A stretch of DNA of 45,552 nucleotides from an uncultured Candidatus Melainabacteria bacterium. Lineage in GTDB: Bacteria; Cyanobacteriota; Vampirovibrionia; Gastranaerophilales; Gastranaerophilaceae. The stretch spans positions 1 to 45,552 of the forward strand of contig CAKVIE010000018.1 in assembly GCA_934754505.1 (NCBI GenBank). Reading direction: 5' to 3'. Made by a program: the position numbers and the translations under genes. The notes beneath the pieces are model-generated. The model did no database searches, was not told the DNA's origin, and was given only the letters and a program-made list of their open reading frames with translations. Positions 15,985 through 24,394 of this stretch are shown here, piece by piece. Every line of letters starts with the position of its first letter. The stretch's first letter is position 1.

Positions 15985-17898
15985 ATGAAGTGTTGTTCAT
16001 ACTTGATGCATGGTTTATTATTTGCAAGAAATGCGATTTACACTTGTCCTAATTTATATTGCATGAATTCCGACGACAAAATAATTTCCGATTATCACGG
16101 CGAGCTGCCTGTTACCGAAAAAATTCTTGAATATAAACGCAGAAAAATTCAGGAATTTAAAGACGGCAAAATTCCCGAATGCTGCCAAAATTGCCCCGAA
16201 TGCAGAGAAGATGATTGGGACAATACAATTTCTATAAATCAATATGTTTTCAAACATGAGACAAAGTGCAGCTCTAATTGTATTTATTGCGAATCAACGG
16301 GTAATAAAGATTGGTACAATTCTTTTGAACCGTATAAAATTATGCCGATTTTAAAGGAATTGAACAACCAAGGGCTTTTGAGCTTTGACGGATATACTGC
16401 TTTTTGGTGCGGTGAAATTACTGAACTCGCTGAATTTGACGAGATTGCGGATTTCTTTTTGCAAAATAAACAGAGATATTATCACGTTCACACCTCAGGA
16501 ATTAATTATTCCAAATCACTTGAACGCTTTTTGGCAGAAAGTGCGGCAGAAATTGTTGTTGTTTTGGACAGCTCTGATGCGGATAGTTATTTTCGTATGA
16601 AAAAGCTTGATAAATTTGATTTGGTTGTAGAAAATATCAAAAAATATCTTTACGCTAAAAAAGATTATAATACCGTAAGTACAAAATACGTTTTTTCTCC
16701 GGGGATAAATGACAGTCAAAAACAAGTTGAAGATTGGCTTGAGCTTGTTTTTAGCTTGGGAATGAAAAAAGTTGTTATGGATTTGGACGGTAATTTTTTG
16801 TATTACAATAAAAAAAGCATGCCCGAAAACCTTGTGACTATTGTTGATTATGTAAAAAACTTTTGTCTGGAGCACGGACTGCAATATGAAATATACGGCA
16901 TTCTTTCAGATTTTTTGAACAATTTGGGAACAAAATACGAAATTTCGCATACCATACAGCAAAAAGAATATTTCAGTTGCGAAGAATGTTTTCACTCTTT
17001 GACTTTCATGCCCGAAGGGTTAAGACATTGTATGCATGCGGCTCCTCAGTATGCACCTGCCGTAATTTCGGTCACCGATGATAAATTATTATCACCTGAT
17101 GAAATTTTTCGACTAAAAGAAGAAATTGAGCAAGACCGCATGAACGGTGTCATTTCGGACTTTTGCAAAAAATGTGTTATGGCAAGCAAAAAATGCCACA
17201 ACAATGAACGCTTTATAAATAAAATCCAAATTTCTCATTTGACGGATTGTAATGCCGATTGTGCTTTTTGCTATAACCAGTTTATCGAAAGACATTTCAA
17301 ACCGTATAAAATCTTACCGCAGCTTGAACAATTTAAAGATTATTTTAAAAATGGCTGCCAAATGCTTTTTGGTGGCGGAGAACCGACAATCTGGGACGAG
17401 TTTGAAGATATTATCGACTTTGCTCTGCGTGAAGAATTCCTGAATATCTCTATTGCAACTAACGGCAGTGTTTTTTCGGAAAAACTTGCCGAAGCAATTC
17501 GGGCAGGAAAAGCTCAAGTCGCAGTAACAACCGATGTTGCAGACAAAGAAACTTTCGAAAAACTTAAAGGTCTTGATTTTGATGTTGTTATCGAAAATCT
17601 CAAAAAGTACCTCGCCTGCGACAAAAATAAAAAACTGGTAACTTGCAAAATGATTATTCTTCCGTTTGTTAATGACTCAGAAGTTGAGATTGAAAAATGG
17701 ATAAATTTCCACGCTGATTTGGGCATTAAAAAATTTGCATTTGATATTGAATCTATTTACTTTTTGGGCAACAGAGAACATATTAACCCGAAATATAAAC
17801 AGCTTCTGCAATTTGCTTCAAATTGTATTGCCAAAAAAGGTTTAGAGTGCATTTATTACAGTTTTGCCGAACAAATGAAGTATGATGACAGGGTGTAA
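15985..17898 (+). CDS. Tandem double radical SAM protein
   Basis: This 637-residue protein consists of two homologous halves, each a radical SAM domain. Half 1 has a Cys-rich lead-in (C66, C67, C70, C73), the 4Fe-4S motif CSSNCIYC (Cys95, 99, 102) and a GE motif FWCGEITE. Half 2 has its own lead-in (C332, C335, C394, C397, C404), CNADCAFC (Cys422, 426, 429) and LFGGGEPTIW. The later parts also align: FDLVVENIKKYLYAKKDYN with FDVVIENLKKYLACDKNKK, and SPGINDSQKQVEDW with LPFVNDSEVEIEKW. The Cys-rich lead-ins suggest extra Fe-S or zinc sites. The start abuts the ABC ATPase stop with no gap. Substrate unknown; I do not recognise a characterised family, and it is not an obvious SPASM peptide maturase. 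Confidence 0.85.
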   Translation: MKCCSYLMHGLLFARNAIYTCPNLYCMNSDDKIISDYHGELPVTEKILEYKRRKIQEFKDGKIPECCQNCPECREDDWDNTISINQYVFKHETKCSSNCIYCESTGNKDWYNSFEPYKIMPILKELNNQGLLSFDGYTAFWCGEITELAEFDEIADFFLQNKQRYYHVHTSGINYSKSLERFLAESAAEIVVVLDSSDADSYFRMKKLDKFDLVVENIKKYLYAKKDYNTVSTKYVFSPGINDSQKQVEDWLELVFSLGMKKVVMDLDGNFLYYNKKSMPENLVTIVDYVKNFCLEHGLQYEIYGILSDFLNNLGTKYEISHTIQQKEYFSCEECFHSLTFMPEGLRHCMHAAPQYAPAVISVTDDKLLSPDEIFRLKEEIEQDRMNGVISDFCKKCVMASKKCHNNERFINKIQISHLTDCNADCAFCYNQFIERHFKPYKILPQLEQFKDYFKNGCQMLFGGGEPTIWDEFEDIIDFALREEFLNISIATNGSVFSEKLAEAIRAGKAQVAVTTDVADKETFEKLKGLDFDVVIENLKKYLACDKNKKLVTCKMIILPFVNDSEVEIEKWINFHADLGIKKFAFDIESIYFLGNREHINPKYKQLLQFASNCIAKKGLECIYYSFAEQMKYDDRV

Positions 17899-17915
17899 AC
17901 CAATGGTTTACACCC
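17891..17915 (+). other. Perfect hairpin spanning the stop codon of the double radical SAM gene
   Basis: GGGTGTAAACC (17891-17901) is followed by AAT and its exact reverse complement (17905-17915). The TAA stop lies inside the left arm. No T run follows, so it is not a textbook terminator; it could protect the 3' end or attenuate transcription entering from either side. Confidence 0.6.
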
Positions 17916-17958
17916 CGCAATAATCGGTTGACACCACAGCAAAACACTTGTCGCAAGG

Positions 17959-18447
17959 TTATTTCAGATATTTTGTCAAAAGAAGTTTTTTCAAAGCTCT
18001 TGAGTGGATTGCATCAGGTTCTATTTTAAGAACTTTATCCAATTCTTCAACAGCACCCTTATAATCTTTGAGTTTCATTTTAACAACAGCGGCATAATAC
18101 ATTGCATCGACAAATTTATTATCAAGTCCTATTGCTTTTTCAAGGTCGGAAAGTGCTTTTTTGAGGTCGTTTTCGCTGATTTCTTTCTCTATCAAAAGAA
18201 CGTGTGCACGATTGTAATATGCATCAATCATCTTGTCATCAAGTTCTATTGCCTTGGTATAGTTTTCGTAAGCATCTTCGAGTCGTCTTAAATTATGAAA
18301 AACAATAGCTTTGGAAAAATAGGTCAATGCCCAGTTCGGATTAAGCTCCAATGATTTATTGAAATCCTCTAAAGCTCCTCTGAAATCGGCTTTGTTTGTT
18401 TTGTCTATTCCTGAATTTGTATAAAATTTTGCATCTTGTTCTGTCAT
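17959..18447 (-). CDS. TPR-repeat protein
   Basis: This 162-residue protein has about four tetratricopeptide repeats, for example SGIDKTNKADFRGALEDFNK followed by SLELNP, AIVFHNLRRLEDAYENYTKA with IELD, ALSDLEKAIGLDNK, and YKGAVEELDKVLKIEPD. Such repeats bind other proteins; no partner is evident. The frame is open 24 codons further upstream, but the ATG at 18447 has GAGG 5 bases before it and begins MTEQDAKFYTNSG, a more natural start. There is no signal peptide, so it is expected in the cytoplasm. It lies beyond the terminator of the MFS gene and is probably transcribed separately. Confidence 0.85.
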   Translation of the reverse strand: MTEQDAKFYTNSGIDKTNKADFRGALEDFNKSLELNPNWALTYFSKAIVFHNLRRLEDAYENYTKAIELDDKMIDAYYNRAHVLLIEKEISENDLKKALSDLEKAIGLDNKFVDAMYYAAVVKMKLKDYKGAVEELDKVLKIEPDAIHSRALKKLLLTKYLK

Positions 18448-18517
18448 AATAACCTCGAATTTCGTGTTTTCTTCTATTTTAAACATTAAACGAAAATCGT
18501 CAATCGAAAATGACAGC

Positions 18518-18550
18518 AAAAAAGCGGCATTTCGAAAAACACCGTTTTTT
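18518..18550 (-). terminator. Probable terminator after the MFS transporter gene
   Basis: On the minus strand a run of A, CGG, TTTT, loop, AAA, CCG and a run of T form a stem with a small internal mismatch, followed by TTTTTT. It lies about 18 bases beyond the MFS stop codon. Confidence 0.55.
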
Positions 18551-18567
18551 TATAATTTCAAATGAAT

Positions 18568-19980
18568 TTATTCTTTTATTGTACCTTCGTTGATTGACAA
18601 TGTAGCAACTGCTGCGATTGCAAGAACGATTGCACCGACTAAAAGTGAATATTCATAATGGTAATTAATTCCTGCTTCCGTTTGGAACGAGCAAGTATTA
18701 ATAAACCAAGCAAGGATTGTGCAAACAACAATTTGCGGGCCTGCGATGAAGATATTGAAAATACCCATTACAGAACCTTCCGAACCTTTGTTGATAAATC
18801 TTGTAAGCATTGCGAAAGGAAGTGCCAAAGTACTTGCCCAGCCGATACCTGCAATTGCCATAAATGTCATTACGAGGGTTGTGTTGTTTGTAAATGCCAT
18901 TGCTCCGAACGCAATCGCCATTGAAATAAGTGATATTGCGTGGATAAGCTTGTTTCCGAATTTTGATGATAACATACCAATCGGCAATGATACGAGGAAG
19001 CAAACTAAATTGAATATTGCAAAACAAACCGATGAGAAGTTTGTCGCTTGCGAAATTGTTGCTTCGTATGACAATTTAACATCTTCCGCAACTTTTGTTA
19101 AATCCGGAACTCCGAATACAGTGTGAATTGCGTATTGTGTAAAGTAAATAAACATACACATAATACCAATCCAAGTGAAAAATTGTACTGTACAAATTTT
19201 TGCAATTTGCGGTGAACAAGCAAAAAAGTCTTTTACACTTTGAGCAAAAGAGATTTTATTTTCTTCTGCTTTTTCTGCTTTTTCTGTTTCTTCAACTTTT
19301 GCAGGTGCTTTTTTGATTTCGTTAATCGTCATACAAGTCCAAATTGTTGCACCGAAGAATGCTACAGCAGCCATTACAAATTGTGCAGGTATGCTCATTT
19401 GATAATTGAAGGCCCAGTTCAAAAACGGTGCCGTTCCTGCTGCAATTACCGATCCTAATCCGATTGCAAAACTTAAATATGAGTTTGCAAGTGAATGCTG
19501 TTCTACGGGCATGTTATCGGGAATTAACGCTCTGTACGGTCCTTGTGCTGCGTTTACACAAGCATCAATAACCCAAATCATTATTGCCGCAAAGAATAAC
19601 GCTGCTGATGCAGGCAAGTTAAACGGTAAATATGATTGGACTGTTTCCATAATCGCTGATGAATTAGGGAACAAAACAAGTGCTATACTTGCAAATAATG
19701 CTCCTAAAAAGAGATACGGTCTTCTTTTGCCGAATTTTGTGTGAGTGTTGTCACTCATAGCTCCGATAATCGGCTGAACAACCATGCCCGTAACAGGGCC
19801 TGCAAGCCAGATTAAACCGAATAAAAACGGTGATGCACCAAGTCCTTCCGTAACAGGACCCGATAAAATAATTCTCATTTGCCAAGCGAATTGAAGTCCG
19901 AAAAATCCGAGGCAAAAGTTAAGAAGTTGTATTGTTGAAAACTTCTTGAGTTTGAAATCTTCATTTTGCTCTGTTGTCAT
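18568..19980 (-). CDS. MFS transporter of the GPH/SLC45-like sugar symporter type
   Basis: This 470-residue integral membrane protein has about 12 hydrophobic segments and a central cytoplasmic loop rich in Lys/Glu (KVEETEKAEKAEENK). The conserved loop GAMSDNTHTKFGKRRPYLFLG after segment 2 matches the G-x-x-S-D-x(n)-G-R-R-P motif of plant sucrose carriers and SLC45-type proton/sugar symporters. Expected role: uptake or efflux of a di- or monosaccharide in the inner membrane; the exact substrate cannot be told. Its start is 14 bases after the etfA stop, so it is probably the last gene of the nadB-nadC-etfB-etfA run. Confidence 0.82.
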   Translation of the reverse strand: MTTEQNEDFKLKKFSTIQLLNFCLGFFGLQFAWQMRIILSGPVTEGLGASPFLFGLIWLAGPVTGMVVQPIIGAMSDNTHTKFGKRRPYLFLGALFASIALVLFPNSSAIMETVQSYLPFNLPASAALFFAAIMIWVIDACVNAAQGPYRALIPDNMPVEQHSLANSYLSFAIGLGSVIAAGTAPFLNWAFNYQMSIPAQFVMAAVAFFGATIWTCMTINEIKKAPAKVEETEKAEKAEENKISFAQSVKDFFACSPQIAKICTVQFFTWIGIMCMFIYFTQYAIHTVFGVPDLTKVAEDVKLSYEATISQATNFSSVCFAIFNLVCFLVSLPIGMLSSKFGNKLIHAISLISMAIAFGAMAFTNNTTLVMTFMAIAGIGWASTLALPFAMLTRFINKGSEGSVMGIFNIFIAGPQIVVCTILAWFINTCSFQTEAGINYHYEYSLLVGAIVLAIAAVATLSINEGTIKE

Positions 19981-19994
19981 AACTTTCTCCCATA

Positions 19995-20984
19995 CTATTT
20001 ATGTAACAACTTATTTGTAAGTGTATCTATAATTTCTTCCGCATCTGCGACAAAACCGAAATCAGCCGATTTGAAAATCGGAGCTTCCGAATCTTTGTTT
20101 ACAGCTATTATTTTATCACAAGAATTAATTCCTGCCAGATGTTGTGCTGCACCTGATATGCCAAACGCAACATAAATTTTTGCGTGAACGGTTGTACCTG
20201 TTTGTCCGATTTGTATTGATTTATCGGCAAAACCCGCATCTACGGCTGCTCTCGTTGCACCGACAGAAGCACCTGTCAACTCTGCAAGTTTGTATAATTT
20301 TTCAAAAGTTTCTCTTGATTTTAAACCTCTTCCGCCTGCAAAGATTATTTCGGCTTTATTAAGATTATTTTTCTCTTTCTCCGTACTTGGGAAAAATTCA
20401 AGGATTTTTGTAAATTCTTTGCAATCTTGCGTTTTTACCCAATCAAAATTTACTGCCGTTTCTTTTTCCGAACAGTGCTTTTGAGCCTTGAAAACACCTG
20501 CTCTTACCGTTGCCATTTGCGGAGAAGTTTTGCACAAAATTGTTGCATTCATTTTGCCGCCATAAGTCGGTCTTGTTGCTTCAAGTTTCCCGTCAGATAT
20601 TTCCAATCCTGTGCAATCAGCTGTCAACCCCGTTTTCAAACTTGTTGCAACCAAAGGTGCAAGCTCTCTGCCTATCACCGTTGCTCCAAATAAAACAACT
20701 TGAGGTTTCTCTTTTTCTAAAATTTCACAAACGGACTTTCTGTATCTTTCAGCATTGTATTCAGCCAAAATATCATCATTTACTACAATAACTTTATCCG
20801 CACCGTATTGAGATAATTCCTCGATTATATTGTCATAATTGAGTCTTTGACCGACAACCAATGCCTGCACCTCGCCCATTCCTTGCGTCAACTCTTTTGC
20901 CTTTGAAATCAGCTCAAAAGATACATCTTTAACCTTACAATCTCTATTTATTTCGCAAAAAACCGTAATTTTATAATTATTCAT
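19995..20984 (-). CDS. etfA: Electron transfer flavoprotein subunit alpha
   Basis: EtfA pairs with EtfB to pass electrons from dehydrogenases to the quinone pool or in bifurcating complexes. The 329-residue product has the N-terminal nucleotide-binding-like domain (VVLFGATVIGRELAPLVATS) and the C-terminal FAD domain: GGRGLKSRETFEKLYKLAEL, GATRAAVDAGF, QIGQTGTTVHAKIYVAFGIS, GAAQHLAGI and INVD-like IIAVNKDSEAPIFKSADFGF. It overlaps etfB by 8 bases. No acyl-CoA dehydrogenase or Fix-type partner is nearby, so the electron donor is not indicated. Confidence 0.94.
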   Translation of the reverse strand: MNNYKITVFCEINRDCKVKDVSFELISKAKELTQGMGEVQALVVGQRLNYDNIIEELSQYGADKVIVVNDDILAEYNAERYRKSVCEILEKEKPQVVLFGATVIGRELAPLVATSLKTGLTADCTGLEISDGKLEATRPTYGGKMNATILCKTSPQMATVRAGVFKAQKHCSEKETAVNFDWVKTQDCKEFTKILEFFPSTEKEKNNLNKAEIIFAGGRGLKSRETFEKLYKLAELTGASVGATRAAVDAGFADKSIQIGQTGTTVHAKIYVAFGISGAAQHLAGINSCDKIIAVNKDSEAPIFKSADFGFVADAEEIIDTLTNKLLHK

Positions 20985-21780
20985 TTTCAGCCTTTTTTAT
21001 TTCGTTTAAAAGTTCTAAAATTTTATCACTTATCTCATTTGAATTTTTGTCAACTAATAGTTGACAGTTTTGTCGTCCTTCAGGTTTGAAAGCCTTTTTG
21101 ACGTGCGTAGGAGAGCCTTTAAATCCTGTTGTTTCTGCATTTATATCAATATCAAGAGCATTATAAACGGGAATTTGTGCATTTTTGGCTTTTATTCTGC
21201 CTGAAATTTTAGGCAATCTTGTTTCATAACTGCCTTTTTGCAAGCAAATTACGGCGGGCAGAAAAACTTGTATTTTTTCTTTTCCGTCGTCGGTTTGTTT
21301 AATAACTGTCAAAGAATTTTCTTCGATATTTTCGATTTTAAGGACATTTGTGACTATTCCAAAGCCTAAATTTTGTGCAAGGCTTGGACCTGTCTGGGCG
21401 GTGTCGCCGTCTGATGCGTATTGTCCGCATAAAATCAAATTGGTATCCGAAAGTTTATTTTTTACAGCTTGAGCCAAAACTCTTGCCGTTGAGGCAGTAT
21501 CTGACCCTGCAAAAAATTTATCGTTTAATAAAATTCCGTCATCAACACCCGTTGCAATAACTTCTCGAATTGTCTTTTCAGCTTGCAAAGGCCCCATTGA
21601 AATTGCTGTTATATGAACATTTTCGTTTTTATCTTTTATTTGAAGTGCTGAGTCAACAGCGTAAGAATCGCACGGATTTAAAATACTTTCAACTCCGTCA
21701 CGACACAGAGTATTGTGTTCTGTCCATTGAATGTCGGCAGTGTCGGGTACTTGTTTTATACAGACCGTTATTTTCATCAA
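20977..21780 (-). CDS. etfB: Electron transfer flavoprotein subunit beta
   Basis: This is the 267-residue adenine-nucleotide-binding subunit of ETF. It begins MKITVCIKQVPDTADIQWTE (after an extra Met), has NPCDSYAVDSALQIKD, then TGVDDGILLNDKFFAGSDTA and the family signature stretch LILCGQYASDGDTAQTGPSL. The C-terminal tail reaches over the etfA start by 8 bases, the usual etfB-etfA order. A 19-base perfect palindrome (TGTCAACTAATAGTTGACA, 21048-21066) lies in the poorly conserved C-terminal part of the coding sequence. Confidence 0.93.
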   Translation of the reverse strand: MMKITVCIKQVPDTADIQWTEHNTLCRDGVESILNPCDSYAVDSALQIKDKNENVHITAISMGPLQAEKTIREVIATGVDDGILLNDKFFAGSDTASTARVLAQAVKNKLSDTNLILCGQYASDGDTAQTGPSLAQNLGFGIVTNVLKIENIEENSLTVIKQTDDGKEKIQVFLPAVICLQKGSYETRLPKISGRIKAKNAQIPVYNALDIDINAETTGFKGSPTHVKKAFKPEGRQNCQLLVDKNSNEISDKILELLNEIKKAENE

Positions 21781-21824
21781 AACTCCTTTTCATTCATTTT
21801 GACAGAATTTTATTAAAATTGCAA

Positions 21825-22655
21825 TTACATATCGAGGGCTAAGTCGAGGTGCTTAATTCCCGAATGAATTGCACTTGTCGAAATAACATCGGGGTTAATC
21901 GCAGCAATATCTCCGATTGTGTCGATTGTAACTTTTCCGCTGACTTCAACTATTGCTCTTTTATTAATCAATTCTATTGCTTTTTTCATCTCGGGAATAG
22001 GCATGTTATCAAGCATTATGATATCAACTCCGCAAGTTAAGGCTTCTTTTATTTGCTCAAGATTTTCGCATTCGATTTCGATTTTATGTGCGTGAGAAGT
22101 GTATTTTTTAACTGTTTCAATCGCATTTGTTACAGAGCCTGCACATTCGATGTGGTTATCTTTTATCATAACACAATCGCTTAAATTAAATCTGTGAGGA
22201 ATTCCGCCGCCTGTTTTTACTGCGTATTTTTCAAATACACGAAGCCCCGGAGTAGTTTTTCTTGTATCGGTCAAAACTACGTTCGGATTGTTCATAGCTT
22301 TTTTATAACGAGCTGTTTCCGTTGCTATTCCTGACAAGTGTCTTACATAGTTTAAAGAAACTCTTTCTCCCGTTAAAACACATCTTGCAGGAGCCGTAAC
22401 CTCTGCAATGACGTCGCCTTTTTTTATTTCATCGCCGTCTTGCTTATGAAATTTAACTTCTGCTTTATCGGATAATAATTTATAAACTTTTTCAAAAATT
22501 TGTGTTCCGCAAAAAACTCCGTCATCTCTGGTTTTCAAATATGCGGTTACAATTTTATCTGCTGAAATCAATGCTTCTGTTGAAATATCCTCAAATCCGA
22601 TATCTTCTTTTAATGCATTTTTGATGTGTTCTTCTATTAATAAATTATTTAACAT
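21825..22655 (-). CDS. nadC: Nicotinate-nucleotide pyrophosphorylase (carboxylating)
   Basis: NadC (quinolinate phosphoribosyltransferase) makes nicotinate mononucleotide from quinolinate and PRPP in de novo NAD synthesis. The 276 residues show NALKEDIGFEDISTEALI, SLNYVRHLSGIATETARY, TDTRKTTPGLRVFEKYAVKT, GGGIPHRFNLSDCVMIKDNH, IEIECENLEQ and the C-terminal VEVSGKVTIDTIGDIA. All active-site Arg/Lys/His blocks of the family are present. It overlaps the end of nadB by 11 bases; etfB follows 44 bases downstream. nadA is not in the window. Confidence 0.95.
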   Translation of the reverse strand: MLNNLLIEEHIKNALKEDIGFEDISTEALISADKIVTAYLKTRDDGVFCGTQIFEKVYKLLSDKAEVKFHKQDGDEIKKGDVIAEVTAPARCVLTGERVSLNYVRHLSGIATETARYKKAMNNPNVVLTDTRKTTPGLRVFEKYAVKTGGGIPHRFNLSDCVMIKDNHIECAGSVTNAIETVKKYTSHAHKIEIECENLEQIKEALTCGVDIIMLDNMPIPEMKKAIELINKRAIVEVSGKVTIDTIGDIAAINPDVISTSAIHSGIKHLDLALDM

Positions 22656-24279
22656 ATATTTCCTCGTAAGTTTTGCTGTTTATAGTATTTGTGTAATGTC
22701 TTGCAGGCTCGTGCTTTCCGGGGTAGTCCTCTCTGTAATGACCGCCTCTTGATTCTTTTCTTTTGAGTGCAAATTCTACTGTTAATTTTGCAATAGTCAA
22801 AAGGTTTCTGAGTTCATAAGCCTCTTTTGACGGGCATTTATCCGTATAACCGAAAGCTGCTTTAATTTCATCTATTTCTTTTAAAGCTTCCTTCAAATTC
22901 TTTTCATTTCTGATAATGCCTGCTTTTGCCCACATTAAATCTTGTAATCTTGTTCTTAAAACCTTGAAATCAACCACATTATGCGGAAGTTCTTTCTTAT
23001 ATTTTTCAAGTAAAGAATAAATTTTCTCGTCTTTTTCTTCATTAATATAATCAATTTCTTCAAACTTATTGTCTTTAAGATATTCCGTCACTTGATAAGC
23101 GGTTACAACGCATTCGAGAAGTGAATTGCTTGCGAGTCTGTTTGCTCCGTGCAAACCTGTGCAAGCTGTTTCTCCTATTGCAAAAAGGTTTTTGATTGAA
23201 GTATTTCCGTTAACGTCCGTTTTTACTCCGCCCATCATATAGTGTGCGGCAGGTGAAACAGGAATATTGTTTATTTGCGGATTTATTCCGTTTTTCATAC
23301 AAACGTCCGTGATAGTCGGAAATCTTTTCAAGAATTTTTCTTTCGGAATAATTGACGTTTTAAGGTAAACATTTTTTGTTCCGTGTATTCTCATTTCATT
23401 GAAAATAGCTCTTGTAACAATATCTCTTGAGGCAAGTTCCAATCTTTCGTCGTATTTTTCCATAAAAGTATTGCCGTTTTCGTCAACGAGTTTTGCACCT
23501 TCGCCCCTTACGGCTTCCGAAATCAAAAACATATTTTCGGCATTTTTCGCTTCAAATGCCGTCGGGTGGAATTGTACAAATTCCATATCCTGCATAACCG
23601 CTCCTGCTTTGTATGCGGTTGCAAGTCCGTCACCCGTTGTGACAGGAGGGTTTGTTGTATGTTTATAAAGCTGTCCGACACCGCCTGTTGCAAGAATTAC
23701 CGCATTTGTGTAAAAGGCCTCGTATTCGCCTGTAATATTGTTATAAGTGATAACACCTTTGCATTCGTTTTTAGAATTTACCAAAAGCTCAACAACCAAA
23801 GTTTCTTCAAGAATATGAACGTTTGACATTGCGTGAACTCTTTCGGCAAGAGATTTTTCTATATGAAACCCGGTTGCATCTCCGCCGGAGTGAAGAATTC
23901 TTCTTACGCTGTGAGCACCTTCCATTGTGAAATTCAAATTGTTTTCTTTATCACGGTCAAAGTCAACACCCTCTTTTAACAAGTCTTTTATGACTTTTTC
24001 GCTGTTTTCGGAAATGAATTTTACCACTCCGACATCAGAAAGCCCTGCTCCTGCTTTTAATGTGTCTTGAACGTGCAATTTGACCGAATCGACCTTATTC
24101 TCGTGCATTACGCCGACAATTCCGCCTTGTGCGTATTTTGAATTTGACTCTTTTAAATTTGATTTAGTAATTAACAGAATTTTTTCATTTTCGGAAAGAT
24201 TTTCAGATAATTTTATTGCCGTATATAAACCTGCAATTCCGCTTCCTGCTATTATCATTGAATATTCAGATGATTTCAT
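22645..24279 (-). CDS. nadB: L-aspartate oxidase
   Basis: NadB oxidises L-aspartate to iminoaspartate, the first step of de novo NAD synthesis, using FAD and oxygen or fumarate as acceptor. The 544 residues include the FAD-binding GSGIAGLYTAIKL (about 12-24), SKYAQGGIVGV, EGAHSVRRILHSGGDATG, TNAVILATGGVGQLYKHTTN, the substrate-loop MQDMEFVQFHPTA, and SPAAHYMMGGVKTDVNGNTS, then TGLHGANRLASNSLLE. The C-terminal helical domain ends with KESRGGHYREDYP. It heads a run with nadC and has an AAGGA 7 bases before its start. Confidence 0.95.
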   Translation of the reverse strand: MKSSEYSMIIAGSGIAGLYTAIKLSENLSENEKILLITKSNLKESNSKYAQGGIVGVMHENKVDSVKLHVQDTLKAGAGLSDVGVVKFISENSEKVIKDLLKEGVDFDRDKENNLNFTMEGAHSVRRILHSGGDATGFHIEKSLAERVHAMSNVHILEETLVVELLVNSKNECKGVITYNNITGEYEAFYTNAVILATGGVGQLYKHTTNPPVTTGDGLATAYKAGAVMQDMEFVQFHPTAFEAKNAENMFLISEAVRGEGAKLVDENGNTFMEKYDERLELASRDIVTRAIFNEMRIHGTKNVYLKTSIIPKEKFLKRFPTITDVCMKNGINPQINNIPVSPAAHYMMGGVKTDVNGNTSIKNLFAIGETACTGLHGANRLASNSLLECVVTAYQVTEYLKDNKFEEIDYINEEKDEKIYSLLEKYKKELPHNVVDFKVLRTRLQDLMWAKAGIIRNEKNLKEALKEIDEIKAAFGYTDKCPSKEAYELRNLLTIAKLTVEFALKRKESRGGHYREDYPGKHEPARHYTNTINSKTYEEIYVK

Positions 24280-24331
24280 CGTTGAGTCCTTGTTTTTATT
24301 TTTAATTTGTACTTTGGGATTTTTCTTTTTT

Positions 24332-24361
24332 ATAATACACTAAAATTTGTAACAGGAACAA
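24332..24361 (-). promoter_or_regulatory. Candidate promoter of the nadB run
   Basis: Minus strand: -35 TTGTTC (24356-24361), 18-base spacer, -10 TATTAT (24332-24337), about 50 bases upstream of nadB. Confidence 0.4.
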
Positions 24362-24394
24362 TTTTTTTAATATTTTTTTATATAAAGGTGAAGT

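Noticed and set aside
15985..17898. Double radical SAM protein as maturase of a nearby peptide
   Set aside because: No small peptide gene with a ribosome site was seen next to it.
18448..18519. 24-codon extension of the TPR protein
   Set aside because: The ATG at 18447 has a well-spaced GAGG; the extension lacks one and overlaps the flank of the MFS terminator.
18698..19027. Long frames opposite to or within the MFS, gatB, smc and dnaA genes
   Set aside because: They are shadows of strongly recognisable genes, without ribosome sites or family motifs.
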